A stretch of DNA of 64,000 bases, from contig CP154827.1 in assembly GCA_039613835.1 (NCBI GenBank), positions 1,838,001-1,902,000 on the forward strand, written 5' to 3'. Under the pieces are notes generated by a model that ran no database searches, was not told the origin of the DNA, and worked only from the letters and a program-made list of their open reading frames with translations. Made by a program: the position numbers and the translations under genes. Source of the DNA: Acetobacteraceae bacterium (GTDB lineage: Bacteria; Pseudomonadota; Alphaproteobacteria; Acetobacterales; Acetobacteraceae). Of the stretch, positions 20,478-29,666 are shown piece by piece. Position 1 is the stretch's first letter. Every line of letters starts with the position of its first letter.

Positions 20478-21110
20478 ATGACCCAGTGATTGATTACACG
20501 CGTGATGGCGCTTCGATTTATGCAGAATCATTCCGCATCATCCGTGCGGAAGCTGACCTCTCCCGTTTCATGCAGGATGAAGCGCGTGTCGTGGTGCGAA
20601 TAATCCATGGTTGTGGCATGGTCAACATCACGGATCACATCGTCTTTTCAGCGGATTTCTTTGAGAAGGCGTCCCGGGCCTTACAACAGGGTGCCCCCAT
20701 TTTGTGTGACTCGATGATGGTGGCGCAAGGTGTCACGCGCGAGCCTGCCTGCGCATAATGAAGTCATCTGCACCTTGCGTCATCCCGATGTACCGGATCA
20801 TGCACAGCATATCGGCCATACGCGCTCGGCCGCTGCGGTTGATTTATGGCTTCCGCAGGCGGAGGGGGCGCTGATCGTGATCGGCAATGCCCCGACGGCG
20901 TTATTTCGCGTGATGGAGCATATGCGCGCGGGCGCCATGAAACCGGCCGCCATCATCGGTATGCCCGTGGGTTTCGTTGGCGCGGCGGAATCCAAGGAAG
21001 CCCTCGCACAGGGGGTTTACGGCCTTCACGCCATTGTGCGGGGCCGTCTCGGGGGGAGCGCGCTGGCGGCTTCCTGCGTCAATGCGCTCGCCTCGCCCCG
21101 GGAAGACTGA
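20474..21110 (+). pseudogene. cobH: Precorrin-8X methylmutase, one frameshift
   Basis: CobH moves the C11 methyl group to C12 to give hydrogenobyrinate. The first frame (20474-20758) holds IIHGCGMVNITDHI, with the catalytic His region, and ILCDSMMVAQGVTR. The second frame, from about 20736 to 21110, continues ASLPAHNEVICTLRHPDVP and ends with IGMPVGFVGAAESKEAL. The shift falls in a GCGCG tract at about 20733-20740. Restoring one GC dinucleotide rejoins the protein exactly, so slippage is likely. Confidence 0.9.
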
Positions 21111-21259
21111 GCGCGCAGAACGGAATTTCAACAGCGCGATCATCCATCAGGGCCGGAAAGTTTTGATCCCGCACGATCTGTGATAAATGAGCGCTGCATT
21201 CACCGTCATTGCCCGTGGGGTTCAGCAAAATTGGCACAAATCTCCGGCGCTCTAAAACC

Positions 21260-21979
21260 ATGACGGGGAAGCTGGTCATTATCGGTGTCGGGCCGGGGGA
21301 TCCGGAATTATTGACCGTGAAAGCAGCGCGTCACATCGCACCCGCCCCGATCATCGCTTATTTCTGCGCGGCAAATTGCGCCGGACGGGCTTACATGACG
21401 GCCAGGGAATATATCGCGCCCGACGCCCACCTTCTGCAATTCGTTTATCCCTTCACGACAGGTGTCGCGGGGACGGACGCGCGTTACACACGTGAAATCC
21501 GTGAATTTTACGATCATTGCGCCCGGGAAATGGCGACGCATCTCGATCAGGGGCGTGATGTCACGCTTTTGTGCGAGGGGGATCCCTTCCTTTATGGTTC
21601 CGCAATGTATCTCCATGACCGTCTGGCCGGGCGCTTTGAAAGCGAGATCGTGCCCGGTGTCACGGGTATGAGTGGACGCTGGTCTGCGGCGCGCCTGCCG
21701 ATGGTGCATGGCGATGATATCCTGACCGTGCTGCCTTGCACGTTGAGCGAGGCGCGTCTGCGCCAGCTCATGCAGGCGGGCGATGCGTTTGTTTTCATGA
21801 AATTGAGGCGCAATATGCCAAAATTACGGCGCGTCCTGACGGAGTTAGACTTTGCCGCGTCGGCAATTCATGTGGAGCATGGCTCACGGCCCCAGTAACG
21901 CATCGTCCCCTTCCCACAGGCGCCTGAACGTGCGCCTTACTTCTCGATGGTGCTTCTGCCCGGGCGGAAACGCGCGTGA
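21260..21979 (+). pseudogene. cobI: Precorrin-2 C20-methyltransferase, internal stop codon
   Basis: SAM-dependent methyltransferase of the corrin pathway, with GVGPGDPELLTVKAA at the start and LLCEGDPFLYGSAMY as the SAM-binding loop. The frame stops at TAA 21896-21898. The same frame continues without gaps as RIVPFPQAPERAPYFSMV and ends LLPGRKRA at 21979, the expected family C-terminus. One substitution (for example CAA to TAA) therefore truncates the protein by 27 residues. I chose ATG 21260, which gives the family N-terminus. The downstream TGA overlaps the cobJ start. Confidence 0.9.
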
Positions 21980-22647
21980 TGAGCCGAATTTATGTTATCG
22001 GCATCGGGCCCGGAAGCCTCGACCTCCTCACGCAGGAAGCGCGAGAGGCGCTCGGCGCGGTAACGGATGTTTATGGTTACGGGCCTTACCTCGCGCGCAT
22101 CCAGCATTTGGGGGCGTTTACGGGCCATACCTCCGATAATGGCGATGAGGTGGCGCGCGCGCTTTTTGAAGCGATGGAGACTGGCCCAGCCTCATGGCGA
22201 GAGGTCGACGTCAAAATAGTGCCGGGCGTAACGGCCGTTCTAGCGGCAGCTTCCCGCCTGGGAGCGCCGCTTGGCAATGATTTTGTCGTTATGTCCCTGT
22301 CCGATAATCTCAAGCCGTGGGTCGTTATCGAGAAACGCCTCGTCGCGGCAGTGCAGGGGGATTTCGTGATGGCACTTTACAATCCGAGGTCTCGCGCACG
22401 GCCTGACCAATTGGCGAACGCATTTGACTGCCTGCGCACCATTCTGCCGCCGGAAACGGAAATCGCCTTTGCCCATCATGTAATCCGCCCGGATGAGCGG
22501 CTGGAATTATCGACCCTCGTCAACTGCATGGCCCATCAAGCCGATATGGCGACGCTCATCCTGATCGGCGTCCGATCCACGCGCCGCGTTGCGCGGCCGG
22601 ACGGCAAGGCCTGGCTCTATACGCCGCGCAGCGTTTCAGAGGCGTAA
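21979..22647 (+). pseudogene. cobJ: Precorrin-3B C17-methyltransferase with in-frame deletion of the SAM loop
   Basis: The frame is open for 222 residues and begins IYVIGIGPGSLDLLT. Conserved blocks VYGYGPYLARI, VPGVTAVLAAASRLGAPLG and SLSDNLKPWVVIE are present. Between DNGDEVARAL and FEAMETGPASW, about 26 residues usual in the family are missing. That segment normally carries the VVSGGDPGVFAMA-type loop that binds SAM. The gap lies at about 22150-22170. The protein could be made but would probably be inactive, and intact members are about 245-250 residues long. Confidence 0.82.
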
Positions 22648-22666
22648 ATCAAAGCTGCTCCGTCTC

Positions 22667-23407
22667 TTAATCGCCTGAAGCAAGCTCGGCCACCCACTGA
22701 AGCGCGCCCTCTATCGTGCTGACTTCCTCAATGGGAGGGAGAGGAGGGCGGTTAATCATGATCACGCGCAGTCCGAGCTGACGCGCGGCGTCCAGTTTTG
22801 CGGCGATAGCGGGCGCACCACTATTTTCGTGACGAGCGTGTCGATATTTAAAAGCGTGAAAAGGGCGAGTTCATCTTCCAGCGTAAAAGGGGGGCGCGAT
22901 GATTGTCTCGAAGAAAGCGGGAAGATCTTGTGAAATCGGTTCGATCGACCTCAGAAAATGACGGTGTTGCGGCGCACTGATAAAAGGGGCGACATGCTGC
23001 CGACCCGTTGTCAGCAACACGCGCCGTGGCGCCATGCCGAGCGTCGGGACCGCGTCATTCAAGGTGGCGACATCCACCCAATAATCTCCCGGCTGTTTCT
23101 GCCATGTGGGTCGACCGAGTCGCAGGATTGGACGGTATGTTGCCGCGCACGCGGCGGCGGCATGATGGCTGATGCGCGCGGCGAAGGGATGGGTCGCGTC
23201 AATCACGGCGGCAATATTTTTCCGCTTGAGATAAGCGACCAGGCCCTCAACACCGCCGAACCCACCGAGGCGCGTCTGTCCTTGAGGGAGATCTGGCGCT
23301 TGCGTTACCCCCGCGAGAGAAAATATAAAACGTGCCTGTTGCGGGACATGCGGGTTTTCAGCAAGCAGGCGTGCCTCTCTCGTGCTGCCCAATATCAGGA
23401 TTTTCAT
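22667..23407 (-). pseudogene. cobK: Precorrin-6A reductase, two homopolymer frameshifts
   Basis: CobK reduces precorrin-6A with NADPH. Reading leftward from ATG 23407 (MKILILGSTREARLLAE), the frame holds IDATHPFAARISHHAAAAC and the GRQH region. It ends early just after IIAPPF at about 22871. In the next frame homology resumes as TLEDELALFTLLNIDTLVTK, then a second shift leads to SGAPAIAAKLDAARQLGLRV and a stop at 22667. The first shift is in a C6 run (five expected) and the second in an A4 run (five expected). It converges on cobJ and diverges from cobL. Confidence 0.88.
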
Positions 23408-23472
23408 GCTCTCTCTCATCTTCTCCTCTCCTCCATGCCGCGTCTCGCCCTGATGCTCAAGGCGTTTCGCGT

Positions 23473-24689
23473 TTGACGGCGCTGGCCCCCTGGTTGAGCC
23501 TCATCGGCATCGGTGAGGACGGCTTGGTTGGGCTCACGCCTTCAGCCCGCGCGCGGTTGGAGAATGCCCGACAGGTGCATGGCGCAAAGCGTCATCTGGC
23601 GCTTATCCCCTACGCACCGCAGACGGATTACAGGGAATGGACGGGCGATTTGCGGCAGGCCCTTGTGACATCCGCGCGCGCAAACAGCCGGATACGGTCA
23701 TCCTGGCATCAGGCAATCCCTTTCTGTTCGGTATTGACGCCATGATGGCGAAGATTTTTGATGAGACTGAGATGGATGTGTTTCCCGCCATCTCAAGCGT
23801 TGCTTTAGCATGTTCAATTTTGCGCTGGTCAGCGCAGGCGACACGCGTGCTCTCCATATGCGGGCGTGATCCGCTTTTGATCCAGCCTCATTTGCAGGAT
23901 GATGCCCGCCTGCTGATCCTCAGCGCCGATCAACATTCTCCCGCGCAGATATGTGCGCAACTCTGTGAGGGCGGATTCGGGCAAAGTGACGTCGCCGTGA
24001 TGGAACATCTCGGGGGTGAAAAAGAGCGGGTCAGGCGTTTCATCGCCGCTTCAGGGCCGCCCGATGACACCGCGCCGCTTAATTTATTGGCGATTCATAT
24101 TCATGCCCAGCCTAGGGCACGTATCATCCCCCTCTGTGCCGGACTGGAGGATGCGTTTTACCTGACGGATGGTCAACTCACCAAGCGTGAAAGCCGGGCC
24201 TTGACGCTGAGCAGCCTTGCCCCGCGGCAGGGTGAATGTCTGTGGGATATCGGGGCTGGTTCCGGCTCTGTCGCCACTGAATGGATGTTGCGGTACCCGA
24301 CTAATAGCGCCACCGCTTTCGAGAAAAACAAGTCACGCCTTAACATCATCTCAGAAAATGCGCGGTGGATGGGCGTGCCCGCACTTCGCCTATTGGAGGC
24401 AACTCTGCCTGATAATGCCTCCGATCTGCCGAAACCGGATGCTATTTTTATCGGAGGGGGCGTCAGTGCGCCGCATATACTGCAATGGGCGCATAACCAG
24501 TTGCGTCCCCATGGGCGACTGGTCTGCAATGCGGTCACGATGGAAGGCGAAGCCGCTCTATTGAAGGCATTTCACCAATGGGGCGGGCGGTTCAACCGCA
24601 TTTCGATCTCCCGTGCTGAGGCGATTGGCGGGTTTCATGTCTTCCGGCCCGCCATGCCGGTCACGCAATATCGTCTGGTCAAATCGTGA
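23473..24689 (+). pseudogene. cobL: Precorrin-6Y C5,15-methyltransferase (CbiE-CbiT fusion), frameshifted
   Basis: CobL methylates C5 and C15 and decarboxylates precorrin-6Y. The first frame from about 23473 (TTG; the true start is uncertain) reads LSLIGIGEDGLVGLTPSAR. A shift at about 23665-23690 moves homology to the frame ending at 24689: TVILASGNPFLFGIDAMM (CbiE part), then LWDIGAGSGSVATEWML and AIFIGGGVSAPHIL (CbiT methyltransferase domain). The downstream frame is open for more than 300 codons. The stop overlaps cobE. Confidence 0.85.
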
Positions 24690-25060
24690 AAATTTTCGGT
24701 ATCGCCTGTCGTATCCAGGTCAATGGCCAGGCCATATGGGAGCTCCATGCCGCTACGCAGAATTGGGGCCTTCCCGATGGTTTGGCTTATCCCTTTTTCC
24801 GGCGTGATCACGCGGCGTTACAGGCGGTTTTGCGTCAAACTGACCTGCCGGTTCTCGAAATTAACGCCCTGAAACTCGCCTCGGTCCAGTATTTATGCCT
24901 GTCGCATTCGCAACTTGCGCGCGATAAAGTCGGGTTTTCCGCCGTGGCGGAGGGATGCGCGCTGGCAGCATCAGGGGAGGGCGCCGTCCTGGCCGGGCCG
25001 CGCCTCAGCGCATTTTCCGTCACATGTGCCTGCGCATCCTCAAAAGGGAAACCTCCATGA
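24686..25060 (+). CDS. cobE: Cobalamin biosynthesis protein CobE (CbiG C-terminal type)
   Basis: Intact 124-residue member of the CobE/GbiG_C family, found in aerobic cobalamin loci between cobL and cobM. Recognisable parts are FGIACRIQVNGQAIWEL at the start, the repeated short helices, and EGCALAASGEGAVLAGPRLS near the end. ATGA overlaps link it to cobL and cobM. It is the only undamaged cob gene in the locus; its exact biochemical role is not established. Confidence 0.82.
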   Translation: MKIFGIACRIQVNGQAIWELHAATQNWGLPDGLAYPFFRRDHAALQAVLRQTDLPVLEINALKLASVQYLCLSHSQLARDKVGFSAVAEGCALAASGEGAVLAGPRLSAFSVTCACASSKGKPP

Positions 25061-25818
25061 CGGTGCATTTCATCGGAGCGGGGCCGGGTGCGGCGGATTT
25101 ATTGACGCTACGCGCTGTGAAGCTGCTGCGGGAAGCGCCGACCTGCCTCTATGCCGGGTCCATCGTGCCTGGAGATGTCCTCAGTTTCTGTCGTGAAGAT
25201 GTCCGTCTCGTGGACACGGCGCCCTTGTGCCTTGACGAGATCGAAGCTGAATATGTGGAAGCCCATCGTCTCGGGAAGGACGTTGCGCGGCTCCATTCTG
25301 GTGATCTGTCAATTTACAGTGCGATGACGGAACAGATCAGGCGTCTGCAGAAACATGGTATTCTTTATTCCGTCACGCCCGGTGTCCCGGCTTTTGCCGC
25401 AGCGGCTGCACAATTTGGCGTTGAGCTGACTGTCCCGCGCGTGGCCCAAACCGTCGTTCTGACGCGCATTTCAGGCCGCGCCTCACCCATGCCCGCGGCT
25501 GAACAGCTTGCAACGTACGCGGAAACGGGGGCGACTCTGGCCATTCACCTCGCCATCTATCGCCTTGATGACATCATCGCGTGCTTACGCCCTATTTACG
25601 GCAGTGACTGCCCCGTCGCCATCATCGCCCATGCCGCCACTGCGCAGGAACGCCGTTTTACGGGAAGCCTCGCGACGATTTCTGAAATCTTCGCACGCGC
25701 CGGTGACGCGCACAGCGATTATTTTTGTGCCGGGCCCTTGACCCGAACGCGACGCAGGAAAGCGAAAGCGCCCTTTATCACCCGGCCTATCCGGCCTTCT
25801 CCTGCCGGAGATCTGTGA
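25057..25818 (+). pseudogene. cobM: Precorrin-4 C11-methyltransferase with frameshifted C-terminus
   Basis: SAM-dependent methyltransferase beginning VHFIGAGPGAADLLTLRA, with the LHSGDLSIYSAMTEQ SAM loop and VTPGVPAFAAAAAQFGVELT intact. The last 40 residues in the open frame are unlike the family. The expected ending is found in two other frames: RTAIIFVPGP in the frame stopping at 25741, then SALYHPAYPAFS in the third. Two small indels near 25708 and 25735 are implied. The catalytic core is whole, so activity might remain. ATG 25057 overlaps cobE. Confidence 0.75.
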
Positions 25819-25962
25819 CAGTCATTCCCTCAATAGATCGGAAAACCATACACGTCCCGTCATTCGCGTTCGACTGACAGCGCGATTGTTCAGCCCGAGC
25901 ATGATGTGAGGGCGGGCGGCGTGATGCTGGAAAAACACACAGTCATAAAATTGTTTTAATTT

Positions 25963-25984
25963 AATATTAAGAATCATTTGCAAA
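25963..25984. promoter_or_regulatory. Possible Fur-type operator before the TonB receptor
   Basis: In the otherwise featureless AT-rich gap (25819-26092) the stretch TTAAGAATCATTTGCAA partly matches the right half of the classical Fur box, with an AATCATT core. It lies about 110 bp upstream of the receptor ATG, which fits iron regulation. The left half matches poorly. Evidence is by eye only. Confidence 0.3.
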
Positions 25985-26092
25985 AAAGCCCCTGCTGGAT
26001 GAAAAACGAGCGAGACGCATTTCGGCGCTTCCCGGTGAAGCATTGCCGCCGAATGCCCTAAAAACAAACTTCAGCAAGGTCAGGAAACGCAA

Positions 26093-27936
26093 ATGGTTGA
26101 TCATCAGGAGCCGCCCAGGACGCGTGGCAAAGCGTCACGCTCAGGGAAGGCGCAGCACGGACTAAACTTTCAAAATTGTTATTTCTGGCCCTGTCAGCCG
26201 GGGCGGGTGCCCTTGAGGTGGGGGAGGCCGAGGCGAGATCCGACACGGAAGACCGCAATACAAAGCAATCCGCCGCCTCATTGCCGGACCTTGATGTTCA
26301 GAGTCACAAATCACCCTTCGTCGTGGATATGAGCAACACGAACGACACATTACTGCATGTTGATCGTATGCCCGCCAGCGTGTTCGATATGCCGCAGCAA
26401 ATTAACCTTGTGCCCGTATGAGCTCATCCAGCAGCATCAGATCTACACGCTTGATCAGGCCCTTTCCAACGTCCCGGGAATTACGATGGTCCAGCGGTGA
26501 AGGTAATGGCGGCCCGGTGGGTGATCAGTTTCGCATCAGGGGTCAGCAGGCGCGCGGCGATATTTATCAGGACGGGCTGAAAGATTTCGGCGTCTATGTG
26601 CGTGACGTGTTCAACACGGATAATGTCGAGGTGATCAAAGGTGCGAGCGGTCAATATTTCGGCGCGGGGAATGTCGGCAGCATTATCAATAATGAGCTGA
26701 AACACGCTAATCTCAAATCAGGCGGTAACGCGACGCAAGCCTTCGGAAGCGGTATGCAATATCGCGGGACGGTTGACGCAAATTATCGCCTGGGTGAGCA
26801 TGAGGCTCTACGCGTCAACGGCATGTATAACAAGAAGAATGTCGCAGACCGTGACAATATCCGCACGGACCGCTATGGCGTCGCTGCAGATCTCGGGCTC
26901 GGACTGGGGACAAAGACGACCTACCACCTCAATTACCAGTGGCTGGGCAATCGCGGCATGTCCGATCAGGGCGTCGGCATGTTACAGGTTGGCAGATTAT
27001 ACCACCCTGCGACGGAATATGGGCTTGACCGCAATACGAGTTACGCGCGGGACTTTAATCGTGATGACTCAAATATCCATATGGTTATGTCACAACTCAG
27101 TTCTAAAATCTCAGACTGGTTGACGCTTAGCAATAACACACGCTTCTCCCATTATGACCGTGATTTTTCCGCGACGGCGCCGGGGCCTGCACGGTCAAAA
27201 CGAATTGCGCACCCACCTTCCTTGCAGGTGGCAACCCTGTCATGTCCTACGGAGCCGGTGGCGGGATGGGCTATCTCCAGAATGGTTACGGCCTGCAGAA
27301 CATCACCATGGGCAAGGCCAAGTTCAAAACCGCCTTCCTGACCCATCACCTCAATGCGGGTGTCGATATCCAATACGCGAAGGATAACCGGACTTACGCG
27401 ACTTTCGTCAACCGCGTGAATGATCAACGGATGCGCGCGCCGCAATTCAGTTATCCGCAAACCTACCTGACCTACCCTTCCTCAGGCGACAGAACGGCGG
27501 ATTTTCAGGATCTTGGCCTGTTTATCGCGGATAAGATCGACCTCTCAAAAAACTCTCCCTTTTCGGCGCGTTGCGCTGGGATGATCATCAATCAAGTTAC
27601 TGGAGCTCGGCTGCCGCAGCGAGTGGGGTGCGGCGGGGTCATAATAATTCGTTCAGCCCATCCGCGAGCCTCATTTACAATATTAATTACCGCGTCAACC
27701 TCTATTTCACCTTCTCCCGCTCCTACAAACCTGTCGGCACTGATGTTTCCGCACAGACAACGCTGAGGAACGTCAGCGACACGCCCACAAATGGCGTTGG
27801 TCTGAAACCCCAGCGGTCAGACCTTTTTGAGGTCGGCAGCAAAATGAACTTCTTCAACAGGCGCCTTGGCATGACCGTCCCGCTGTGCCGCTACCGGGCC
27901 GCAACCTTTATAGGGTCCGTCGGTGTCGCTTTCTGA
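26093..27936 (+). pseudogene. TonB-dependent siderophore receptor (Fiu/PiuA type), multiply frameshifted
   Basis: Remains of an outer-membrane catecholate-siderophore receptor. Pieces lie in at least five frame segments: an N-terminus from ATG 26093, a signal-peptide-like LLFLALSAGAGAL (26176 frame), the plug segment YTLDQALSNVPGIT (about 26430-26500), then QFRIRGQQARGDIYQDG, VEVIKGASGQYFGAGNVG and barrel strands to about 27340. More strands follow in the 27242-27590 frame and FTFSRSYKPVGTDVS with LKPQRSDLFEVGSKM in the 27571-27936 frame. The C-terminal barrel (about a quarter) is missing, and the sequence runs into the Sel1 gene. It lies upstream of the piuC-type gene, the usual neighbour. 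Confidence 0.85.
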
Positions 27937-28612
27937 CCTGCTGGAGTCCGCCCTTCCGCCATTGCGGGAGGGCGCGATGCGCATGTCGCCCCGGCGCTGG
28001 ATTGGCTCGATACCGCACCTTATGGTGCGTCCCCGCCGGAAGCCCCCATTCAGGCGCTTCTGGTGCTTGGCTAGAAGCAGCTTGACGCCGGCGCGATGGA
28101 TCAGGCCCTCACTTTTTTTGAAAAGGCGGCGCGATCCCGGCATTCTCATACGGTGAATATGCTGGGACGCGCCTATGAGCGCGGATGGGGCTGCCGACGT
28201 CATCCCTTCCGCGCCGCCTTTTCAAAAAAGTGCAAGGGGCGGTGACGGGTGGGCGATGTTCAACCTCGCCGACCTGACATTGAAGGGTGATGGATGCGCC
28301 CAGGATAATATCCTGGCCCTGAGGCTTTATATGGCGGCGGCCGGAAGGGGTATCTGTAAGGCGCTGAATATGATCGGGCTGATTTGCGAGTGTGGCCTGT
28401 GTGGCAGGCGTGACCCGGCTCAGGCATTGGAGCTCTATCTCGGTGGGGCCGAAGCGGGCGATGGCTGGGCGGCGCTGAATGCGGCACGATGCCTCCTCGC
28501 GTCAAGCGCGCGGCGGGAAGCGGTGGCGCAAATGCGCCGGGCCGCGCATCCGGGCCTTGCAGTGATCTGCGCACAGGACGCGGTTTTGGGCCACGTCATG
28601 GCCCTGCGATAA
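27923..28612 (+). pseudogene. Sel1/TPR-repeat protein, frameshifted
   Basis: Sel1-like repeats (short helix pairs with G..A..L spacing) are spread over two or more frames. The upstream part (about 27960-28160) reads AMDQALTFFEKAARSRHSHTV and NMLGRAYERGWGCRRHP. The downstream frame (28175-28612) reads GDGWAMFNLADLTLKGDGC, ALRLYMAAAGRG and ALELYLGGAEAGDGWAALN. In related bacteria a Sel1-repeat gene commonly sits between the Fiu-type receptor and PiuC. Its role there is not known. Confidence 0.7.
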
Positions 28613-28634
28613 TCCGCGTCGGCCAGGCCAGCCC

Positions 28635-29321
28635 CTATAATTCAGCCCATTGCCGAAGGAGGTTATGGTACGTGTTGGTCAGGCCCAACACGGCCGGGTT
28701 GTCGTCCGAAAGAAGCTTACGGGTTTCGATGATCGAACAATCAAATTCATAAAGCAGGCCGCGTTTAGCGTCATCCCGCACCATGGATTGAGACCAGAAA
28801 AATGACGCCCATCGACTTCCCTTGGTAATGGGTGAGACGCGATGCAGGCTGGATGCGGGATACACCACCATATGCCCCGCAGGTAATTTGACCACGTGCA
28901 CGCCATACGTATCCTGAATTTCCAATGCGTGCCCCTCATAACTATCAGGGTCGGAAAGGAAAATCGTCGAGGACACATCCGTTCGGATCCGCATCCCCGC
29001 GCCCGGAATGGGGCGAACGGCATTGTCGACATGGTAACCGAAATGCATACCCGCGTCATACCGGTTAAAGAGTGGCGGGAACACGCGATAGGGAAGGGCA
29101 AAACTGTTAAATGCCGGGCTGCGACCCAGAGCTTTCAGGATAAGCTCCCCCCCAAAAGTTTCGCTGACTTCCGAGTCCTGCGGGATCTGTAAATTCCGCT
29201 TCGCCTTCGCCGATTGCTTCCCCGCCGTCACGCGTCCATCCACCCAGGGTGATGCCTCGAGAAGCTTGCGGCAATAAGCGACTTCTTCCGACGTGAGGAT
29301 GTTGGGGATGGTGAGGAGCGT
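28635..29321 (-). CDS. piuC: PKHD-type Fe(II)/2-oxoglutarate hydroxylase, start codon apparently lost (ACG)
   Basis: PiuC/YbiX family dioxygenase linked to siderophore receptors. The iron ligands appear in FGYHVDNAVR (HxD) and in LHRVSP (distal His), with the 2-oxoglutarate Arg in GSRWASFFW. Counting from the expected start gives 228 residues, the normal length. The conserved N-terminus LLTIPNILTSEEVAYCRKLL is preceded by ACG (29321-29319), where homologues have ATG. The first in-frame normal start codon is GTG at 29243, which would remove about 26 residues. It may be translated weakly from ACG or be newly inactive. Confidence 0.85.
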   Translation of the reverse strand, partial: TLLTIPNILTSEEVAYCRKLLEASPWVDGRVTAGKQSAKAKRNLQIPQDSEVSETFGGELILKALGRSPAFNSFALPYRVFPPLFNRYDAGMHFGYHVDNAVRPIPGAGMRIRTDVSSTIFLSDPDSYEGHALEIQDTYGVHVVKLPAGHMVVYPASSLHRVSPITKGSRWASFFWSQSMVRDDAKRGLLYEFDCSIIETRKLLSDDNPAVLGLTNTYHNLLRQWAEL

Positions 29322-29359
29322 GTTTTGTTCTCAATGCGCGTTACGGCACTGTAAGTGCG

Positions 29360-29380
29360 ACGCATTCTCAATTATCGCGT
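29360..29380 (-). promoter_or_regulatory. Possible Fur-type operator of piuC
   Basis: Read on the minus strand, GATAATTGAGAATGCG (about 29362-29377) resembles the 5' part of a Fur box and lies about 40 bp before the piuC start. It is framed by the inverted repeat CGACGC/GCGTCG. Iron control of piuC is well known in other bacteria; the site here is a visual match only. Confidence 0.35.
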
Positions 29381-29650
29381 CGTGGGGGTAGGACAAGGGA
29401 GATGTTGAATCTCATATTTGGATCGAGAAGGGAATAACAAACGAGCAATTTCCGGACTCAGCTCTTTCACTCCGACAATGAAATTCATCTTTACAGCATA
29501 TGTAATATAAGAATCTGATGCGTTATCAAAAAAGCATGGAAATTATGGCATGCAAATCAATTCGAAATAAATATATGAAATATTGTTAACTTATTATTTA
29601 TATTTATGTATTATGTATTGTTGAAAAGAGTATTTTCGATAATCTTACGG
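29381..29650. other. AT-rich non-coding junction
   Basis: This stretch has no supported gene. Base composition drops sharply here, with runs of A/T at 29500-29640, compared with the GC-rich DNA on the left. It marks the left edge of a foreign AT-rich segment that extends to about 31700. No insertion sequence, integrase or direct repeat was seen at the edge. Confidence 0.6.
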
Positions 29651-29666
29651 TGAGGAGGACATCTGT

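Noticed and set aside
25822..26067. Minus-strand frame with a transposase-like phrase (HHAARPHIMLGL)
   Set aside because: The similarity is a few residues only, the rest has no transposase features, and no inverted repeats flank it.
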